Source: Cyanobacteria bacterium FACHB-63 (GTDB lineage Bacteria > Cyanobacteriota > Cyanobacteriia > Leptolyngbyales > Leptolyngbyaceae). From it: 64,000 bases of DNA. The translations under genes and the position numbers were made by a program. The stretch is from contig JACJNX010000046.1 in NCBI GenBank assembly GCA_014695255.1, positions 1 to 64,000 of the forward strand, read 5' to 3'. Below the pieces are notes generated by a model, which saw only the letters and a program-made list of their open reading frames with translations, was not told where the DNA came from and ran no database searches. Below are positions 42,586-53,037 of the stretch, piece after piece (positions within the stretch are counted from its first letter, which is position 1; the number at the start of each line of letters is the position of its first letter).

Positions 42586-43599
42586 TTATTTTTCCCACTT
42601 CTCGGCAACAACTTCAGCTAAGTCAACGACTCGCTGAGAATAGCCCCACTCGTTGTCATACCAAGCGACCACCTTCACCATGTCGCCGCCCATCACCATC
42701 GTCAAAGCCGCATCGATAATCGACGATTCATCGGTTCCCGCATGATCGCTCGACACCAACGGCAGATCGCAATATTTCAGAATGCCTTTCAGCGAGGTTT
42801 CTGAAGCCTCTTTCAGCACTGCATTCACTTGATCGGCGATTGTGCTCTTCTCCACGTTCACGACCAGATCCACCACTGAAACGTTCGGAGTCGGAACGCG
42901 CAACGCAATTCCGTTCAGCTTTCCAGCCAGTTCGGGGAGGACGAGCGCAACTGCTTTCGCTGCACCTGTGGAAGTTGGCACAATATTAATCGCCGCTGCT
43001 CGTGCCCGACGCAAATCCCGGTGGCTCGCATCCAGGATTCGCTGATCTCCGGTGTAGCTGTGGGTCGTCGTCATCGTGCCTTTGATGATGCCGAAATTTT
43101 CGTGGATCACTTTCACGATCGGAGCTAAACAGTTCGTCGTACAGCTCGCGTTACTAATGATGTGGTGCTTGTGATGGTCGTAATCTTCGTGGTTTACTCC
43201 CACGACAAACGTCCCATCTTCATTCTTACCAGGCGCAGTGATCAGAACCTTTTTTGCACCTGCATTGAGATGCTTGGTTGCGCCCTCTTTCGAGATAAAC
43301 ACACCCGTTGATTCGATGATCAGATCGATGTCCCAAGCGCCCCAGGGTAGGTTTTCGGGATTGCGATCGGAGGTGCATTTAATCGTCTTACCGTTCACCG
43401 TGATCGTATTCTCGTCCGCGCTCACTTCGCCGGCGAATTTACCCAGCATCGAGTCGTACTTGATCAAGTGGGCGTTCGTTCTAGGATCAGACGTATCGTT
43501 AATCGCAACCAAATCCAGTCCCGTCGTCTGCCGCCCTGCCCAGCATCGCAAAAAGTTGCGTCCAATACGTCCAAAGCCGTTGATCGCTACTCTAACCAC
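42586..43599 (-). CDS. gap2: Glyceraldehyde-3-phosphate dehydrogenase, Calvin-cycle type
   Basis: This 337-residue enzyme has the NAD(P)-binding '[13 protein letters not shown]' at residues 5-17 and catalytic Cys in '[12 protein letters not shown]' (about 153). The substrate segment is '[11 protein letters not shown]' and the C terminus '[20 protein letters not shown]'. The sequence matches the cyanobacterial Gap2/plastid GapA type, which uses NADPH in CO2 fixation and works in both directions. The coenzyme preference is inferred from overall similarity. Confidence 0.9.
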   Translation of the reverse strand: MVRVAINGFGRIGRNFLRCWAGRQTTGLDLVAINDTSDPRTNAHLIKYDSMLGKFAGEVSADENTITVNGKTIKCTSDRNPENLPWGAWDIDLIIESTGVFISKEGATKHLNAGAKKVLITAPGKNEDGTFVVGVNHEDYDHHKHHIISNASCTTNCLAPIVKVIHENFGIIKGTMTTTHSYTGDQRILDASHRDLRRARAAAINIVPTSTGAAKAVALVLPELAGKLNGIALRVPTPNVSVVDLVVNVEKSTIADQVNAVLKEASETSLKGILKYCDLPLVSSDHAGTDESSIIDAALTMVMGGDMVKVVAWYDNEWGYSQRVVDLAEVVAEKWEK

Positions 43600-44239
43600 T
43601 GCGTCTTGCCCTCTGAATATAAATACCTATTGATGAGTCATATCATACCGTAAAAGGCAGCCGACTTCTCATCGACAAATGAATTGGGATCAGCAAGGCA
43701 GGGCAAATTAATTCGATCGCAGTCTCTACTCCTCAAGGTGGAGCCGAAGAAGGTCAACCAAATCATTAATCTTTAGGAGGACGACGGGCAAGCTAAAAAA
43801 TAGATGCTATTTCAAAATAGTTATGGCAAAATCTGTAGCACTCTGACGAATAAAGCTGCAATTTGGGGGTGATTTTGGCAACAAGTTGAAATTCGATCGA
43901 ATCAATCTTGCAAGCTCTTTGAAAGAAGATTCGATTTAAAGCAAATTTGTGCAAGCAGAACTTAGAAGCAGGGTTGATTCGGCGCTCTTCAGCGCATAAA
44001 AGATTTTAATTTTTCAGGAATCGGCCCGGATTTAAGTGAAGAGAATTGATTACAGTCCATCTAGAGTGACAGCTTTGCTATCGGAATAATTCTTAGTTAA
44101 ACTAAATTATTTTGAATTGCGCTGAAGCGGCATTCTAGGAAGGCAAACTAGCTATCAAATTGTTTCAATTTACCGTATCGGTAAAAAGAGATCCTTGATA
44201 TGATAGCGCGTGACATTGGTGTGGTGTGTAAGGAGAAAA
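43600..44239. other. Long divergent intergenic region between gap2 and murC
   Basis: This 640-bp region should hold both promoters and the gap2 leader. I see AT-rich blocks (44090-44180), a hairpin TACCGTATCGGTA (44171-44183) and a TATGAT box at 44198 close to murC. No ORF or recognised RNA was found. Confidence 0.45.
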
Positions 44240-45721
44240 ATGCTGAGTTCCGTTGACTTCAGCGGCAGACCATTTCATTTTATCGGTATCGGTGGAATTG
44301 GAATGTCAGCCCTAGCTTATGTCTTGTTAGACCGTAAGTTACCTGTATCGGGTTCCGATTTGCGATCGAGCCATATTACCGAGCGATTGCAAGCATCCGG
44401 TGCCCAAATTTTTATCGGACAAGATGCCTCAAATTTTGATCGTTTGCGATCGCGGACGACAGTGCCGCACCCTGTCGCAGTCGGGGCTAACGTTGCTACG
44501 CTGGTTCCACCTCAGAGCAAAACCGAACTGCCGCAAGTGGTTTGCTCCACGGCCATCAATCTCGCCAATCCTGAATACCAAGCCGCATTAGAGCTAGGCT
44601 GTCCCATCTTTCATCGATCGGATATTCTCGCTGCCTTGATTCAGGAATACCGCAGCATTGCAGTCGCTGGAACTCACGGCAAAACCACGACGAGCAGCCT
44701 GATTAGCTATATGCTTCACGGAGCAAACCTTGACCCGACCGTGATTGTCGGCGGTGAGGTGAAAGCTTGGGAAGGCAACGCCCGCATCGGACAGGGCGAA
44801 TACTTGGTCGCAGAAGCCGACGAATCCGATGGATCGCTCGTAAAATTTGCGCCTTACATCGGAATCATCACCAACGCCGAACTAGACCATCCCGACCACT
44901 ACAGCACCCTTGATCAAGTCGTCGAAACGTTTCAAACCTTTGCGAGTCGCTGCAACGTGACGATCGGATCAATTGATTGCGAAACGGTACGAGATCGCAT
45001 CACACCCACCATTAGTTATAGTCTCGATCCTGCCACAAACGCAGATTACACCGTCGATCAAGTGCAGTATCGCGGAGATGGCACAACGGCGCGAGTGTGG
45101 GAGCGAGGACAAGTCTTAGGGCAGATTAAACTTCAAATTCTCGGACAGCATAATTTGAGTAATGCACTTGCCGCGATCGCGGTAGGTCGGTTATTGGGGC
45201 TGGAGTTTCCGACGATTGCAGCAGCGATCGCACCGTTTGAAGGAGCGCGTCGTCGCTTTGAGCATCGGGGTGATTATAACGACGTGCTCTTTATCGATGA
45301 TTACGCTCACCATCCGAGCGAACTCCGGGTGACTTTGGCAGCCGCACGCCTGCAAGCCGGGAAAACTCATCCGCGTCGGCGCGTTGTAGCGATTTTTCAA
45401 CCGCACCGCTACAGCCGCACTCAAACTTTTCTTGCAGAGTTTGCGGAATCGTTTGGGGATGCTGATGTGGTTGTTCTTAGTGACATCTACAGCGCTGGAG
45501 AAGCGAATACAGGGGAAATTAGCGGACAGATGCTTGCGGATCGGGTTGCAACTCATCATTCCTGTGTGTACTACCAACCATCGCTTGCTGCGATGGGCGA
45601 TTTTCTAGCCAAACTTCTGACTCCGGGCGATCTTGCGATCTTTCTGGGGGCGGGAAATTTGAATCAGATCCTCCCCGATGTGATGGCTTATCAACAGAGC
45701 GTTGAGAAAGCTGCCTCCTAG
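44240..45721 (+). CDS. murC: UDP-N-acetylmuramate-L-alanine ligase
   Basis: This 493-residue Mur ligase adds L-Ala to UDP-MurNAc in peptidoglycan precursor synthesis. The N-terminal dinucleotide-type loop is 'FIGIGGIGMSALAYVLLDR' and the ATP loop 'AVAGTHGKTTTSSLISYML' (about 140-158). 'DDYAHHPSELRVTLAAAR' and 'IFQPHRYSRTQTF' follow. ATG 44240 has AAGGAG upstream; codons in front of it are not conserved. murB follows, the usual order. Confidence 0.95.
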   Translation: MLSSVDFSGRPFHFIGIGGIGMSALAYVLLDRKLPVSGSDLRSSHITERLQASGAQIFIGQDASNFDRLRSRTTVPHPVAVGANVATLVPPQSKTELPQVVCSTAINLANPEYQAALELGCPIFHRSDILAALIQEYRSIAVAGTHGKTTTSSLISYMLHGANLDPTVIVGGEVKAWEGNARIGQGEYLVAEADESDGSLVKFAPYIGIITNAELDHPDHYSTLDQVVETFQTFASRCNVTIGSIDCETVRDRITPTISYSLDPATNADYTVDQVQYRGDGTTARVWERGQVLGQIKLQILGQHNLSNALAAIAVGRLLGLEFPTIAAAIAPFEGARRRFEHRGDYNDVLFIDDYAHHPSELRVTLAAARLQAGKTHPRRRVVAIFQPHRYSRTQTFLAEFAESFGDADVVVLSDIYSAGEANTGEISGQMLADRVATHHSCVYYQPSLAAMGDFLAKLLTPGDLAIFLGAGNLNQILPDVMAYQQSVEKAAS

Positions 45722-45847
45722 AAATCGCGCTCTCAGCCTTGCTTGTGAGTCTTGCTTGTTGTGTTTTGTGCAATGGAGATCTAGCCGTAACTCTCGCGAT
45801 AGGTTGCGGTAGGGATCTCAGGTTGAAGCCATACCTGTAGAAATGTT

Positions 45848-46843
45848 ATGACACTCTCTATTGATTCTCGGACTGTTCATTCACCTGGTTCCGACGGTTC
45901 TCGATCGCCTAATGTGCTGGATCAGCCGATTCGGTCTAAGATACTCACGATTCCGATCGTTGGTAGCGACGCTGTGCTGAAAGCTAATGTTCCTCTCGCC
46001 TCACTGACTTCATTTCGAGTCGGTGGTCCTGCGGACTGGTATGCCGCCCCCCGAACTCTTGAAGAATTACAAGCTTGTTTAGAATGGGCACATTCGCAGA
46101 GCGTACCAGTGACGATGCTAGGAGCGGGATCGAATTTGCTCGTCAGCGATGCAGGCTTACCGGGGTTAGTGGTCTCAACTCGGCATCTACGGCATATTGA
46201 GTTTGATGACGCGACCGGGCAAGTCACAGTAGGAGCAGGTGAACCCTTACCGCGCCTCGCTTGGAAACTCGCCGATCGGGGTTGGCAGGGATTTGAGTGG
46301 GCAGTGGGAATTCCGGGAACGGTGGGGGGTGCAGTGGTGATGAATGCAGGCGCACATAGCAGCAGCGTCTCAGAAATCTTGGTGAGTGCAACTGTATTGT
46401 TACCTGATGGAACGACGCAGATTCTTACGCCAGAGGAGTTAAATTACGCCTACCGCACCTCGGCTCTACAGGGTGGTTCGCGCTATGTGACTCAAGCAAC
46501 ACTTCAGCTGCGTCCGGGTGCTGATCCCACCGCAGTGAACACGGTTACAGCAAACCACAAACAACAGCGGCAAAGCACACAGCCGTATCATTTACCGAGT
46601 TGTGGCAGCGTGTTCCGTAATCCTGGAGACTATAAGGCGGGCTGGCTGATCGAGCAAGTGGGCTTGAAGGGATATCAGATCGGGGGCGCTCAGGTGGCGC
46701 AGCGCCACGCGAATTTTATTCTTAATTGTGGGGGCGCGACAGCCTCGGATATTTTCCAACTGATTCATCATGTGCAACAGCGAGTGCAGCAGGAATGGTC
46801 GCTGTTGCTAGAGCCGGAAGTGAAAATGCTGGGTGAATTTTAG
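45848..46843 (+). CDS. murB: UDP-N-acetylenolpyruvoylglucosamine reductase
   Basis: This 331-residue FAD enzyme reduces the enolpyruvyl group to give UDP-MurNAc. Motifs are '[16 protein letters not shown]', '[19 protein letters not shown]', '[17 protein letters not shown]' and '[27 protein letters not shown]' with the catalytic Ser/Cys region. It has an N-terminal extension of about 40 residues before the FAD domain. It lies downstream of murC and probably shares its transcript. Confidence 0.95.
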   Translation: MTLSIDSRTVHSPGSDGSRSPNVLDQPIRSKILTIPIVGSDAVLKANVPLASLTSFRVGGPADWYAAPRTLEELQACLEWAHSQSVPVTMLGAGSNLLVSDAGLPGLVVSTRHLRHIEFDDATGQVTVGAGEPLPRLAWKLADRGWQGFEWAVGIPGTVGGAVVMNAGAHSSSVSEILVSATVLLPDGTTQILTPEELNYAYRTSALQGGSRYVTQATLQLRPGADPTAVNTVTANHKQQRQSTQPYHLPSCGSVFRNPGDYKAGWLIEQVGLKGYQIGGAQVAQRHANFILNCGGATASDIFQLIHHVQQRVQQEWSLLLEPEVKMLGEF

Positions 46844-46991
46844 ATGGGGTAGGGAAATCCCTATACAATCGAGAATTTCCAAGTGCGTCGGATTTGCGCC
46901 CCGGTGTCATAATAAAGCAGTTTGATGGTTGTCTAGTGATCTGAGATCGCTTTGGGCACCGCTATTCCACTCGTAACTTAATTAGAACGTT

Positions 46992-47339
46992 ATGTCACAA
47001 GGACAGGGATTTGGCTTCGGGCTTGGCAAAATGCGCGAATTGACCGATGCCATTAAAAAAGCACAGCAGGTTCAAGAAGGCGCGAAAAAGCTTCAAGAAG
47101 AACTAGAGCAAATGGAGATCGTGGGCGAATCCGGCGGCGGTCTGGTGAAGGTAACGATGAGTGGAAATCAGGAGCCGCTAAAGGTTGTGATTTCGCCAGA
47201 TGCGCTGAAAGAAGATGCGGAAACGCTGTCTGATTTGGTTTTGGCAGCGACTCGTACCGCTTACGAAAACTCGACTGCAACGATGCGCCAGAAGATGGAA
47301 GACCTGACAGGCGGACTGAATTTGCCGGGATTGGGTTAA
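46992..47339 (+). CDS. YbaB/EbfC-family nucleoid-associated protein
   Basis: This 115-residue protein has the long helix '[20 protein letters not shown]' and the strand pattern '[21 protein letters not shown]' of YbaB/EbfC dimers. These bind DNA and help organise the nucleoid. The N terminus is Gly/Phe-rich ('[11 protein letters not shown]'). It stands between murB and a phosphatase gene, and a terminator follows at 47366-47397. Confidence 0.9.
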   Translation: MSQGQGFGFGLGKMRELTDAIKKAQQVQEGAKKLQEELEQMEIVGESGGGLVKVTMSGNQEPLKVVISPDALKEDAETLSDLVLAATRTAYENSTATMRQKMEDLTGGLNLPGLG

Positions 47340-47365
47340 GGCGCGATCGTTCAAACTTATGATTA

Positions 47366-47397
47366 AACCGAGCTAGACTTTCATGGCTCGGTTTTTT
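47366..47397 (+). terminator. Terminator after the ybaB-like gene
   Basis: AACCGAGC (47366-47373) pairs with GCTCGGTT (47386-47393), followed by six T. It lies 26 bp after the stop codon. Confidence 0.8.
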
Positions 47398-47417
47398 AGC
47401 GTGAATGGATTAGAAAT

Positions 47418-47930
47418 ATGGCATATCGTTTATTATTCGTTTGTTTGGGCAATATTTGTCGATCGCCCTCTGCCGAAAATATTATGAATCACCTGATTCA
47501 GCAGGCGGGACTAGAGCATGAAATCGTGTGTGACTCGGCAGGAACAGCGAGCTATCACGTCGGCAGTCCGCCCGATCGCAGAATGACGGCGGCAGCAAAA
47601 CTGCGGGGAATTCAATTGGTCGGACGGGCGCGACAATTTGAACGATCGGATTTCGAGGAATTTGATCTGATTTTGGCGATGGATCACGACAATTATGAGG
47701 CGATTTGCTCGATCGATCCGGCGGGAACCTACCAGGATAAAGTTCAATTAATGTGTAATTTCTGCACCGAACACACGCTTCGAGAAGTTCCTGATCCTTA
47801 CTACGGTGGGCAAGAAGGATTTAGCTTTGTGATCGATTTGCTGCTGGATGCTTGTCAAGGATTGTTGGACTTCGTGATTAAGGAACAGAACTTAATACCC
47901 TCTTCCGCCCGCTCGATCGAGCGATCGTGA
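47418..47930 (+). CDS. Low-molecular-weight protein tyrosine phosphatase
   Basis: This 170-residue enzyme has the P-loop 'VCLGNICRSPSAENI' (Cys 9, Arg 15) and the general-acid loop 'VPDPYYGG' (Asp near 125). These enzymes dephosphorylate tyrosine residues, in bacteria often on polysaccharide-export kinases. No kinase gene is nearby, so the target is unknown. It lies 20 bp after a terminator. Confidence 0.9.
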   Translation: MAYRLLFVCLGNICRSPSAENIMNHLIQQAGLEHEIVCDSAGTASYHVGSPPDRRMTAAAKLRGIQLVGRARQFERSDFEEFDLILAMDHDNYEAICSIDPAGTYQDKVQLMCNFCTEHTLREVPDPYYGGQEGFSFVIDLLLDACQGLLDFVIKEQNLIPSSARSIERS

Positions 47931-48061
47931 TAGACTAAACAGATTCAACACAATTCCGAGCGGCATACCGGGAATAAATGCTTACGGCAGCTTGAAAATC
48001 ATCAAGTGCCGCATTGCTGTCTTTAATTGTCTTTACACCGATCGCAGCCAGTCACAAGTCA

Positions 48062-49810
48062 ATGGTTATTTCTTCTACACCCATCGTCCGCAAACCCTCC
48101 AAAGTTGAAGGCATCAAAGAGCGCAGTAATTTCTTGCGTGAACCCGTTGCTTCAGAATTGAAGCTCGACACAAACGCATTCAGCGAAGACGGGATTCAAC
48201 TGATCAAGTTTCACGGTTCCTATCAGCAAGATAATCGGGATAACCGCGTCAAAGGTCAGGAAAAAGACTACTCGATGATGCTGAGAACCCGCTCGCCAGG
48301 GGGATTTGTACCGCCAGAACTCTATTTGACGATCGATCGCTTATCAGATGAGTACGGGAATCACACGATTCGGGTTACGACTCGTCAGGCGTTTCAGCTT
48401 CATGGCGTGTTAAAAAAGAATCTGAAGGCAACGATTAGCGCGATCGTGAAAAGCATGGGTTCAACGCTGAGTGCTTGTGGCGACGTGAATCGAAACGTGA
48501 TGGCTCCGCCTGCTCCGCTTAAAAATCGCCCGGAATACGAATACGCTCGGAAGTATGCGAATAACTTGGCGGACTTGTTAACGCCGCAAGCAGGAGCGTA
48601 TTACGAAATTTGGCTCGATGGCGAGAAAGCAGTGACGGGTGAAGAAGATCCCGAAGTGGTAGCAGCCCGGAAGCGCAATATTAATGGATCAAACATTGAA
48701 GACTCTCCGGAGCCAATTTACGGAACCCATTATCTACCACGTAAATTTAAGATTGGTGTGACAGTTCCGGGAGATAACTCGATCGATTTGTTCTCTCAAG
48801 ATATTTCGTTAGTGGTCTTGACAAACGAGCAAGGCGAGCTCGAAGGGTTCAACGTCTATGCAGGTGGCGGACTCGGACGGACACATGGAAAAGACGAAAC
48901 GTTTCCCAGATTGGCAGATCCGATCGGCTATGTAGACAAAGCGGATGTGTATGACGTTGTGAAAGCGATCGTCGCCACTCAGCGCGATTATGGCGATCGT
49001 AGCGATCGGAGACACTCGCGGATGAAGTATCTGGTCGAAGAATGGGGCGTTGAGAAATTCCGCGCCAAAGTTGAGGAATATTTTGGGAAAGCGATCGAGC
49101 CGTTTAGACCATTGCCTGAGTTCAAGTTCCTGAATTACCTGGGTTGGAATGAACAAGGTGACGGCAAGTTGTTCTACGGAATTTCGGTTCTGAATGGTCG
49201 GATCAAAGATGATAGCGGCTTCAGGTTGAAGACAGCACTACGGAAGATTGTCAGCAAATTTAATTTGCCGATGCTGCTGACACCAAGTCAGAATGTTTTG
49301 CTGTATGACATTCAACCAGGAGATAGACAGCGAATCAACCGGATTCTACGCGAACATGGCATTGAGCGCCCCGACAGAATCGATCCGTTAGTTCGAGATT
49401 CGATGGCTTGTCCGGCGTTACCGACTTGTGGACTAGCGACCGCAGAATCTGAGCGCGTCAGCTTGCCTGTATTGACTCGAATCCGGCTGTTGCTTGATCA
49501 AGTCGGTTTACCGAATGAATCGTTTATTGTGCGAATGACGGGTTGCCCGAATGGATGTGCGCGTCCGTATCTAGCAGAATTAGCATTCGTTGGAAACGGT
49601 CCGAATACTTATCAAGTCTGGATGGGTGCGGCTCCAAATCAAACGCGACTCGCAAAGGTGTTTATCGAAAAGATGAACATGGATGATTTGGAGGCGGTGT
49701 TTGAACCTGTGTTTATTCTGTTTAAGAAAGAGCGAAAACCGGGTGAAAGCTTTGGGGACTTCTGCGATCGCATCGGCTTAGACGCAATTCACCAATTTGC
49801 TGGAGTCTAA
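48062..49810 (+). CDS. sir: Ferredoxin-sulfite reductase
   Basis: This 582-residue enzyme reduces sulfite to sulfide with ferredoxin in assimilation. The siroheme/4Fe-4S ligands are two Cys in '[11 protein letters not shown]' (about 450) and two in '[10 protein letters not shown]' (about 495). The end of this region ('[13 protein letters not shown]') favours sulfite over nitrite reductase. '[16 protein letters not shown]' is typical of the first repeat. I use ATG 48062 ('[14 protein letters not shown]'). A terminator follows. Confidence 0.9.
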   Translation: MVISSTPIVRKPSKVEGIKERSNFLREPVASELKLDTNAFSEDGIQLIKFHGSYQQDNRDNRVKGQEKDYSMMLRTRSPGGFVPPELYLTIDRLSDEYGNHTIRVTTRQAFQLHGVLKKNLKATISAIVKSMGSTLSACGDVNRNVMAPPAPLKNRPEYEYARKYANNLADLLTPQAGAYYEIWLDGEKAVTGEEDPEVVAARKRNINGSNIEDSPEPIYGTHYLPRKFKIGVTVPGDNSIDLFSQDISLVVLTNEQGELEGFNVYAGGGLGRTHGKDETFPRLADPIGYVDKADVYDVVKAIVATQRDYGDRSDRRHSRMKYLVEEWGVEKFRAKVEEYFGKAIEPFRPLPEFKFLNYLGWNEQGDGKLFYGISVLNGRIKDDSGFRLKTALRKIVSKFNLPMLLTPSQNVLLYDIQPGDRQRINRILREHGIERPDRIDPLVRDSMACPALPTCGLATAESERVSLPVLTRIRLLLDQVGLPNESFIVRMTGCPNGCARPYLAELAFVGNGPNTYQVWMGAAPNQTRLAKVFIEKMNMDDLEAVFEPVFILFKKERKPGESFGDFCDRIGLDAIHQFAGV

Positions 49811-49814
49811 AATA

Positions 49815-49841
49815 AAGGGGCGTGAACAGCGCCCTTTTTTA
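49815..49841 (+). terminator. Terminator of sir
   Basis: GGGCG (49818-49822) pairs with CGCCC (49830-49834), followed by TTTTTT. It begins 5 bp after the stop codon. Confidence 0.75.
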
Positions 49842-49849
49842 TTGAGCCT

Positions 49850-50482
49850 ATGTTATCCACTTCGATTCGATTGCAGTTAGAGCCAGGAGAACGAGTGACG
49901 CTTCAGCCTGTTTCATGGCAGCGATTCGAGGAAGTTCTGGCGGAATTGGGCGATCGACGGTTGCCGAGAATTGCTTATGCGAATGAAACGTTAGAGATTA
50001 TGGCTCCATTGCCAGAACATGAGCGATCAAAAGTTCTCATTGCGGATCTAGTCAAGCTGTTACTCAAGGTTCAAAAGCAGAAATGGGAACCACTTGGATC
50101 AACTACATTCAAGCGTGAGGAGATGTTAGCAGGGATTGAGCCAGATGATTGTTTTTACATTCAGAACTATCAAGCGGTGATTGGGAAGAACCGAATTGAT
50201 TTAGCGATTGATCCACCGCCAGATTTAGCCATTGAAACCGATGTCACTTCTAAAACCGAGTTGTCTGCTTATCAGGCATTAGGAGTTCCTGAACTTTGGA
50301 TTTATGCGAAAGGAACCTTGAAGATTAATGTTTTAGAAAACGGGGAGTATCAAGAGGTCTCAGTGAGTCCAACTTTTTCAAGTTTTGATGTAATTAATCT
50401 AATTCCACAATTTATGCAGCGTGCAAAGATTGTAGGTGTTAGTCAAGCTCTTGAAGAGTTTGAAGAATTCATTCGAGCATAA
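49850..50482 (+). CDS. Uma2-family (DUF820) endonuclease-like protein
   Basis: This 210-residue protein has the PD-(D/E)xK-type Uma2 pattern: 'EIMAPLPEHERSK', 'GIEPDDCFYIQN', 'IDLAIDPPPDLAIETDVTSKTELSAYQALGVPELWIY'. The family is extremely expanded in cyanobacteria and its role is unknown. Only 7 bp separate it from the UPF0175 gene, so the three genes to 51193 may be one transcript. Confidence 0.85.
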   Translation: MLSTSIRLQLEPGERVTLQPVSWQRFEEVLAELGDRRLPRIAYANETLEIMAPLPEHERSKVLIADLVKLLLKVQKQKWEPLGSTTFKREEMLAGIEPDDCFYIQNYQAVIGKNRIDLAIDPPPDLAIETDVTSKTELSAYQALGVPELWIYAKGTLKINVLENGEYQEVSVSPTFSSFDVINLIPQFMQRAKIVGVSQALEEFEEFIRA

Positions 50483-50489
50483 GAAGACT

Positions 50490-50735
50490 ATGAGCGTTAT
50501 TATTTCTGACGATATTCTTCGAGCCGCACAAATCTTTGAGTCAGAGTTAAAGCGTGAAATTGCAATTTTACTCTTTCAACAAAAGAAGCTAGATCTGAGG
50601 AAAGCGCGAGAATTGGCAGGACTCCCACTCATTGAATTTCAGCGAGAATTGGCGCACCGAGGCATTGCGATTTACGAAGATGTAACCAGCTTTCAGACAG
50701 AAGTAGAGAATTTGAAAGCTTGGAGTGATTTGTGA
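50490..50735 (+). CDS. UPF0175-family protein, probable antitoxin
   Basis: This 81-residue protein starts 'MSVIISDDILRAAQ' at ATG 50490. It has the UPF0175 pattern 'LKREIAILLFQQKKLDLRKARELAGLPLIEFQRELAHRGI' (in pieces), with a helix-turn-helix-like 'KARELAGLPLIEFQREL'. It overlaps the following PIN-like DUF3368 gene by 4 nt. This pairing is a known toxin-antitoxin arrangement in cyanobacteria and archaea. Confidence 0.8.
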   Translation: MSVIISDDILRAAQIFESELKREIAILLFQQKKLDLRKARELAGLPLIEFQRELAHRGIAIYEDVTSFQTEVENLKAWSDL

Positions 50736-51193
50736 CGATCGTCTGCAACACTTCTCCGATTACAAATCTTGCAGCAATTACCCAACTTGAGCTTCTACAC
50801 TCGATTTTTGGTGAGATCGTAATTCCTCAAGCCGTTTACGACGAGCTGACAAACGTGGGCTATTCTGTACCCGGAACGGTAGAAGTTCAGACAGCAAGCT
50901 GGATCAAGGTAATGACGGTTCAGAACCGCCCTCAAGTTGCAAGTTTTCAGCAACAGGTTGATACAGGTGAAGCCGAAGCAATTGCTCTAGCTTTGGAGCT
51001 TTTTGCTGAGCGATTATTAATTGATGAAGCAGCAGGGCTGAAAGTCACAGGAATTCTGGGCGTACTACTCATTGCTAAGCAACAAGGCTTAATTTCGCTA
51101 GTTCAACCTCTAATCAATTCATTAATCGAGCAAGCAGGATTCCGGGTTAGCTCTGGCTTGTATCAAGCAATTCACTCTGCGGCTCAGGAGTAG
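50732..51193 (+). CDS. DUF3368 PIN-like protein, probable toxin
   Basis: This 153-residue protein begins with a PIN-domain first motif 'IVCNTSPITNLAAI', in which the usual Asp is replaced by Asn-Thr as in many DUF3368 proteins. It also has 'PQAVYDELTN', 'DTGEAEAIALAL' and 'LLIDEAAGLKVTGILGVLL' with acidic residues for metal binding. It is a likely ribonuclease toxin paired with the UPF0175 antitoxin. The rsmE gene follows after 5 bp. Confidence 0.8.
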   Translation: MTIVCNTSPITNLAAITQLELLHSIFGEIVIPQAVYDELTNVGYSVPGTVEVQTASWIKVMTVQNRPQVASFQQQVDTGEAEAIALALELFAERLLIDEAAGLKVTGILGVLLIAKQQGLISLVQPLINSLIEQAGFRVSSGLYQAIHSAAQE

Positions 51194-51198
51194 ATTTA

Positions 51199-51915
51199 AT
51201 GTCGCAACTACAAAGATTAGTCATTGCTGAATCTCAAGTGCAGGGTTCGATCGTCTTTTTATCTTCAGAGCAACAGCACTATCTTCAGCGTGTTTTGAGA
51301 TTGAAAGAGGGCGATCGCTTCATTGCACTCGACGGCAAAGGGCAAACCTGGATTGCAACGCTCGAATCAGATCAAGCAACACTAATCGAATCACTGCAAA
51401 TATCATCAGAGCTAGCAGTATCAATCACATTAATGTTAGCGCTACCAAAAACGGGATTTGATGATGTGGTGCGACAGGTCACAGAGTTAGGGGTCAGTTG
51501 TATTGCGCCTGTGATTAGCGATCGTACTCTACTGAATCCAAGCGGAAATAAGCTCGATCGCTGGAGACGAATTGCTCAGGAAGCCGCAGAACAATCCGAA
51601 CGTCAGATTGTGCCAACAATTTTAGAACCGATACCATTCAAGTTAGCGTTGGAACAATTGCAAGCAGCTTCATGCTATATCTGTGCAGAGCGGAGTTCAT
51701 CGCAGCATTTAATTAACTGTGGTTTAGGTGATTCTGTGATTGTTGCGATCGGCTGTGAAGGCGGTTGGACAACTGATGAAATTGAAAGCGCGATCGCTCA
51801 CCACTATCAGCCTGTAACTTTGGGGAAACGAATTTTAAGAGCGGTAACAGCTCCGATCGCAGCAGCAGCATTAATCGCCGGCATGGTAGAAAGTCAGGCT
51901 AAAGGTGAAACCTAA
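51199..51915 (+). CDS. rsmE: 16S rRNA m3U1498 methyltransferase
   Basis: This 238-residue SPOUT-family enzyme methylates U1498 of 16S rRNA. The N-terminal PUA-like part has 'HYLQRVLRLKEGDRFIALDGKG'. The C-terminal knot has 'GVSCIAPVISDRT', 'RIAQEAAEQSERQIVPTI', 'AIGCEGGWTTDEIE' and 'LGKRILRAVTAPIAAAAL'. Length is normal. It starts 5 bp after the toxin gene and may be co-transcribed. Confidence 0.95.
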   Translation: MSQLQRLVIAESQVQGSIVFLSSEQQHYLQRVLRLKEGDRFIALDGKGQTWIATLESDQATLIESLQISSELAVSITLMLALPKTGFDDVVRQVTELGVSCIAPVISDRTLLNPSGNKLDRWRRIAQEAAEQSERQIVPTILEPIPFKLALEQLQAASCYICAERSSSQHLINCGLGDSVIVAIGCEGGWTTDEIESAIAHHYQPVTLGKRILRAVTAPIAAAALIAGMVESQAKGET

Positions 51916-51939
51916 AAAGGCAGATTTTCCCGTTGAAGT

Positions 51940-53037
51940 ATGTCACTGGATCAAATTGCAGCAGCGTTCGATCGCAAAGATTACAAAAGCGCGGCTCGAT
52001 TGCTGAAAGCGTTTCTCCAAGAGTCGCCCGATCATCCTTGGGGACAACTGTACAAAGCGCGATTGTACGAAGTGTCGAACAGTTTCGAGGGTGCGACTGC
52101 ACTGTATCAGCATCTTTTGAAAACGGTGACTCACCCGAAGATCATGTTTCAGGCAAGACAAGGACTGCAACGGATTGCTGATCAGATTGAGACCCAACGC
52201 CAGCAGGCGATCGAGCAAGCCAAATCTGCACCCGAAAATACTGAACCTGGTTTATTAGTTCTCGAAGCGATCGCACCCGAAGCCCGGATTCAAGCCGCAA
52301 AAGATTTTGCGCGAATTCTCAATCTAGATGTGTACACGGCTCGGTTACAGCTACCCAATCGCGGCTGGAAAGTGTATCGATTGGGCGCGATCGGAGAGCT
52401 AGACTTTTATACTCAACAACTCAGAGCGGCAAATATTCCGGCGTTCTGTGCAACTGAAGCGAGTTTAAAGCAGATCGCGGTGTTTGAAGTAGCGTATTTT
52501 CTCGATTATGCGCCTGCGATCGTCGTCTGTCATAACGAACAGGGACAGCTTGGATCGCTAACGTTTGATTGGACGGAAGTAAGTCAGCGTGTTGAGGGAC
52601 AGCTACCGATTTTTGAGCGAGTGATTGATTCTTCCATGCGGCAAGGCGTGACACGGCAACGCAAAGAGAAAACTCAGGATTATGTGCAAATTTGCGATCT
52701 GCATTTACCAGGAAGACGTTGTATTCTGCGACTGTGTGACTGGCGCTATCGATTTGAGCAGGGCATTGAATTTGGGGCAATGGGCGATGCAACGATCGAG
52801 CTTGATCAGTCGATTAATCGATTGCATTGGAATAGCTTGCTAAATTTCCTCACCGAGCAAACCTCTGAAAGAGCAATCTGGTCAGACTTCACACCGTTTG
52901 GAGAAACTGCGATCGAGTTTCCGTTATTGCTGAATCGTTTACCTGCACAAATTCATTCTTATGGACAAGATGAAAGTTTATGGCATGCAGCCTTTCAACT
53001 GTATAGCAATCTTGCTTTTACCCGCGATTCGCAATGA
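51940..53037 (+). CDS. Conserved cyanobacterial protein with N-terminal TPR-like part
   Basis: This 365-residue protein has an N-terminal helical repeat region (about 1-85, 'AARLLKAFLQESPDHPWGQLYKARLYE', TPR-like). A large C-terminal domain follows that I do not recognise ('PNRGWKVYRLGAIGELDFYTQQLRAANIPAF', 'DFTPFGETAIEFPLLLNRLPA'). It is soluble with no signal peptide. It ends 20 bp inside the convergent dacB gene. Function unknown. Confidence 0.7.
   Translation: MSLDQIAAAFDRKDYKSAARLLKAFLQESPDHPWGQLYKARLYEVSNSFEGATALYQHLLKTVTHPKIMFQARQGLQRIADQIETQRQQAIEQAKSAPENTEPGLLVLEAIAPEARIQAAKDFARILNLDVYTARLQLPNRGWKVYRLGAIGELDFYTQQLRAANIPAFCATEASLKQIAVFEVAYFLDYAPAIVVCHNEQGQLGSLTFDWTEVSQRVEGQLPIFERVIDSSMRQGVTRQRKEKTQDYVQICDLHLPGRRCILRLCDWRYRFEQGIEFGAMGDATIELDQSINRLHWNSLLNFLTEQTSERAIWSDFTPFGETAIEFPLLLNRLPAQIHSYGQDESLWHAAFQLYSNLAFTRDSQ

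Noticed and set aside
51940-53037. Tab2/Atab2-type translation factor
   Set aside because: Some text looked similar at first, but the order of conserved residues I recall for that family is not present. Left as a conserved cyanobacterial protein.
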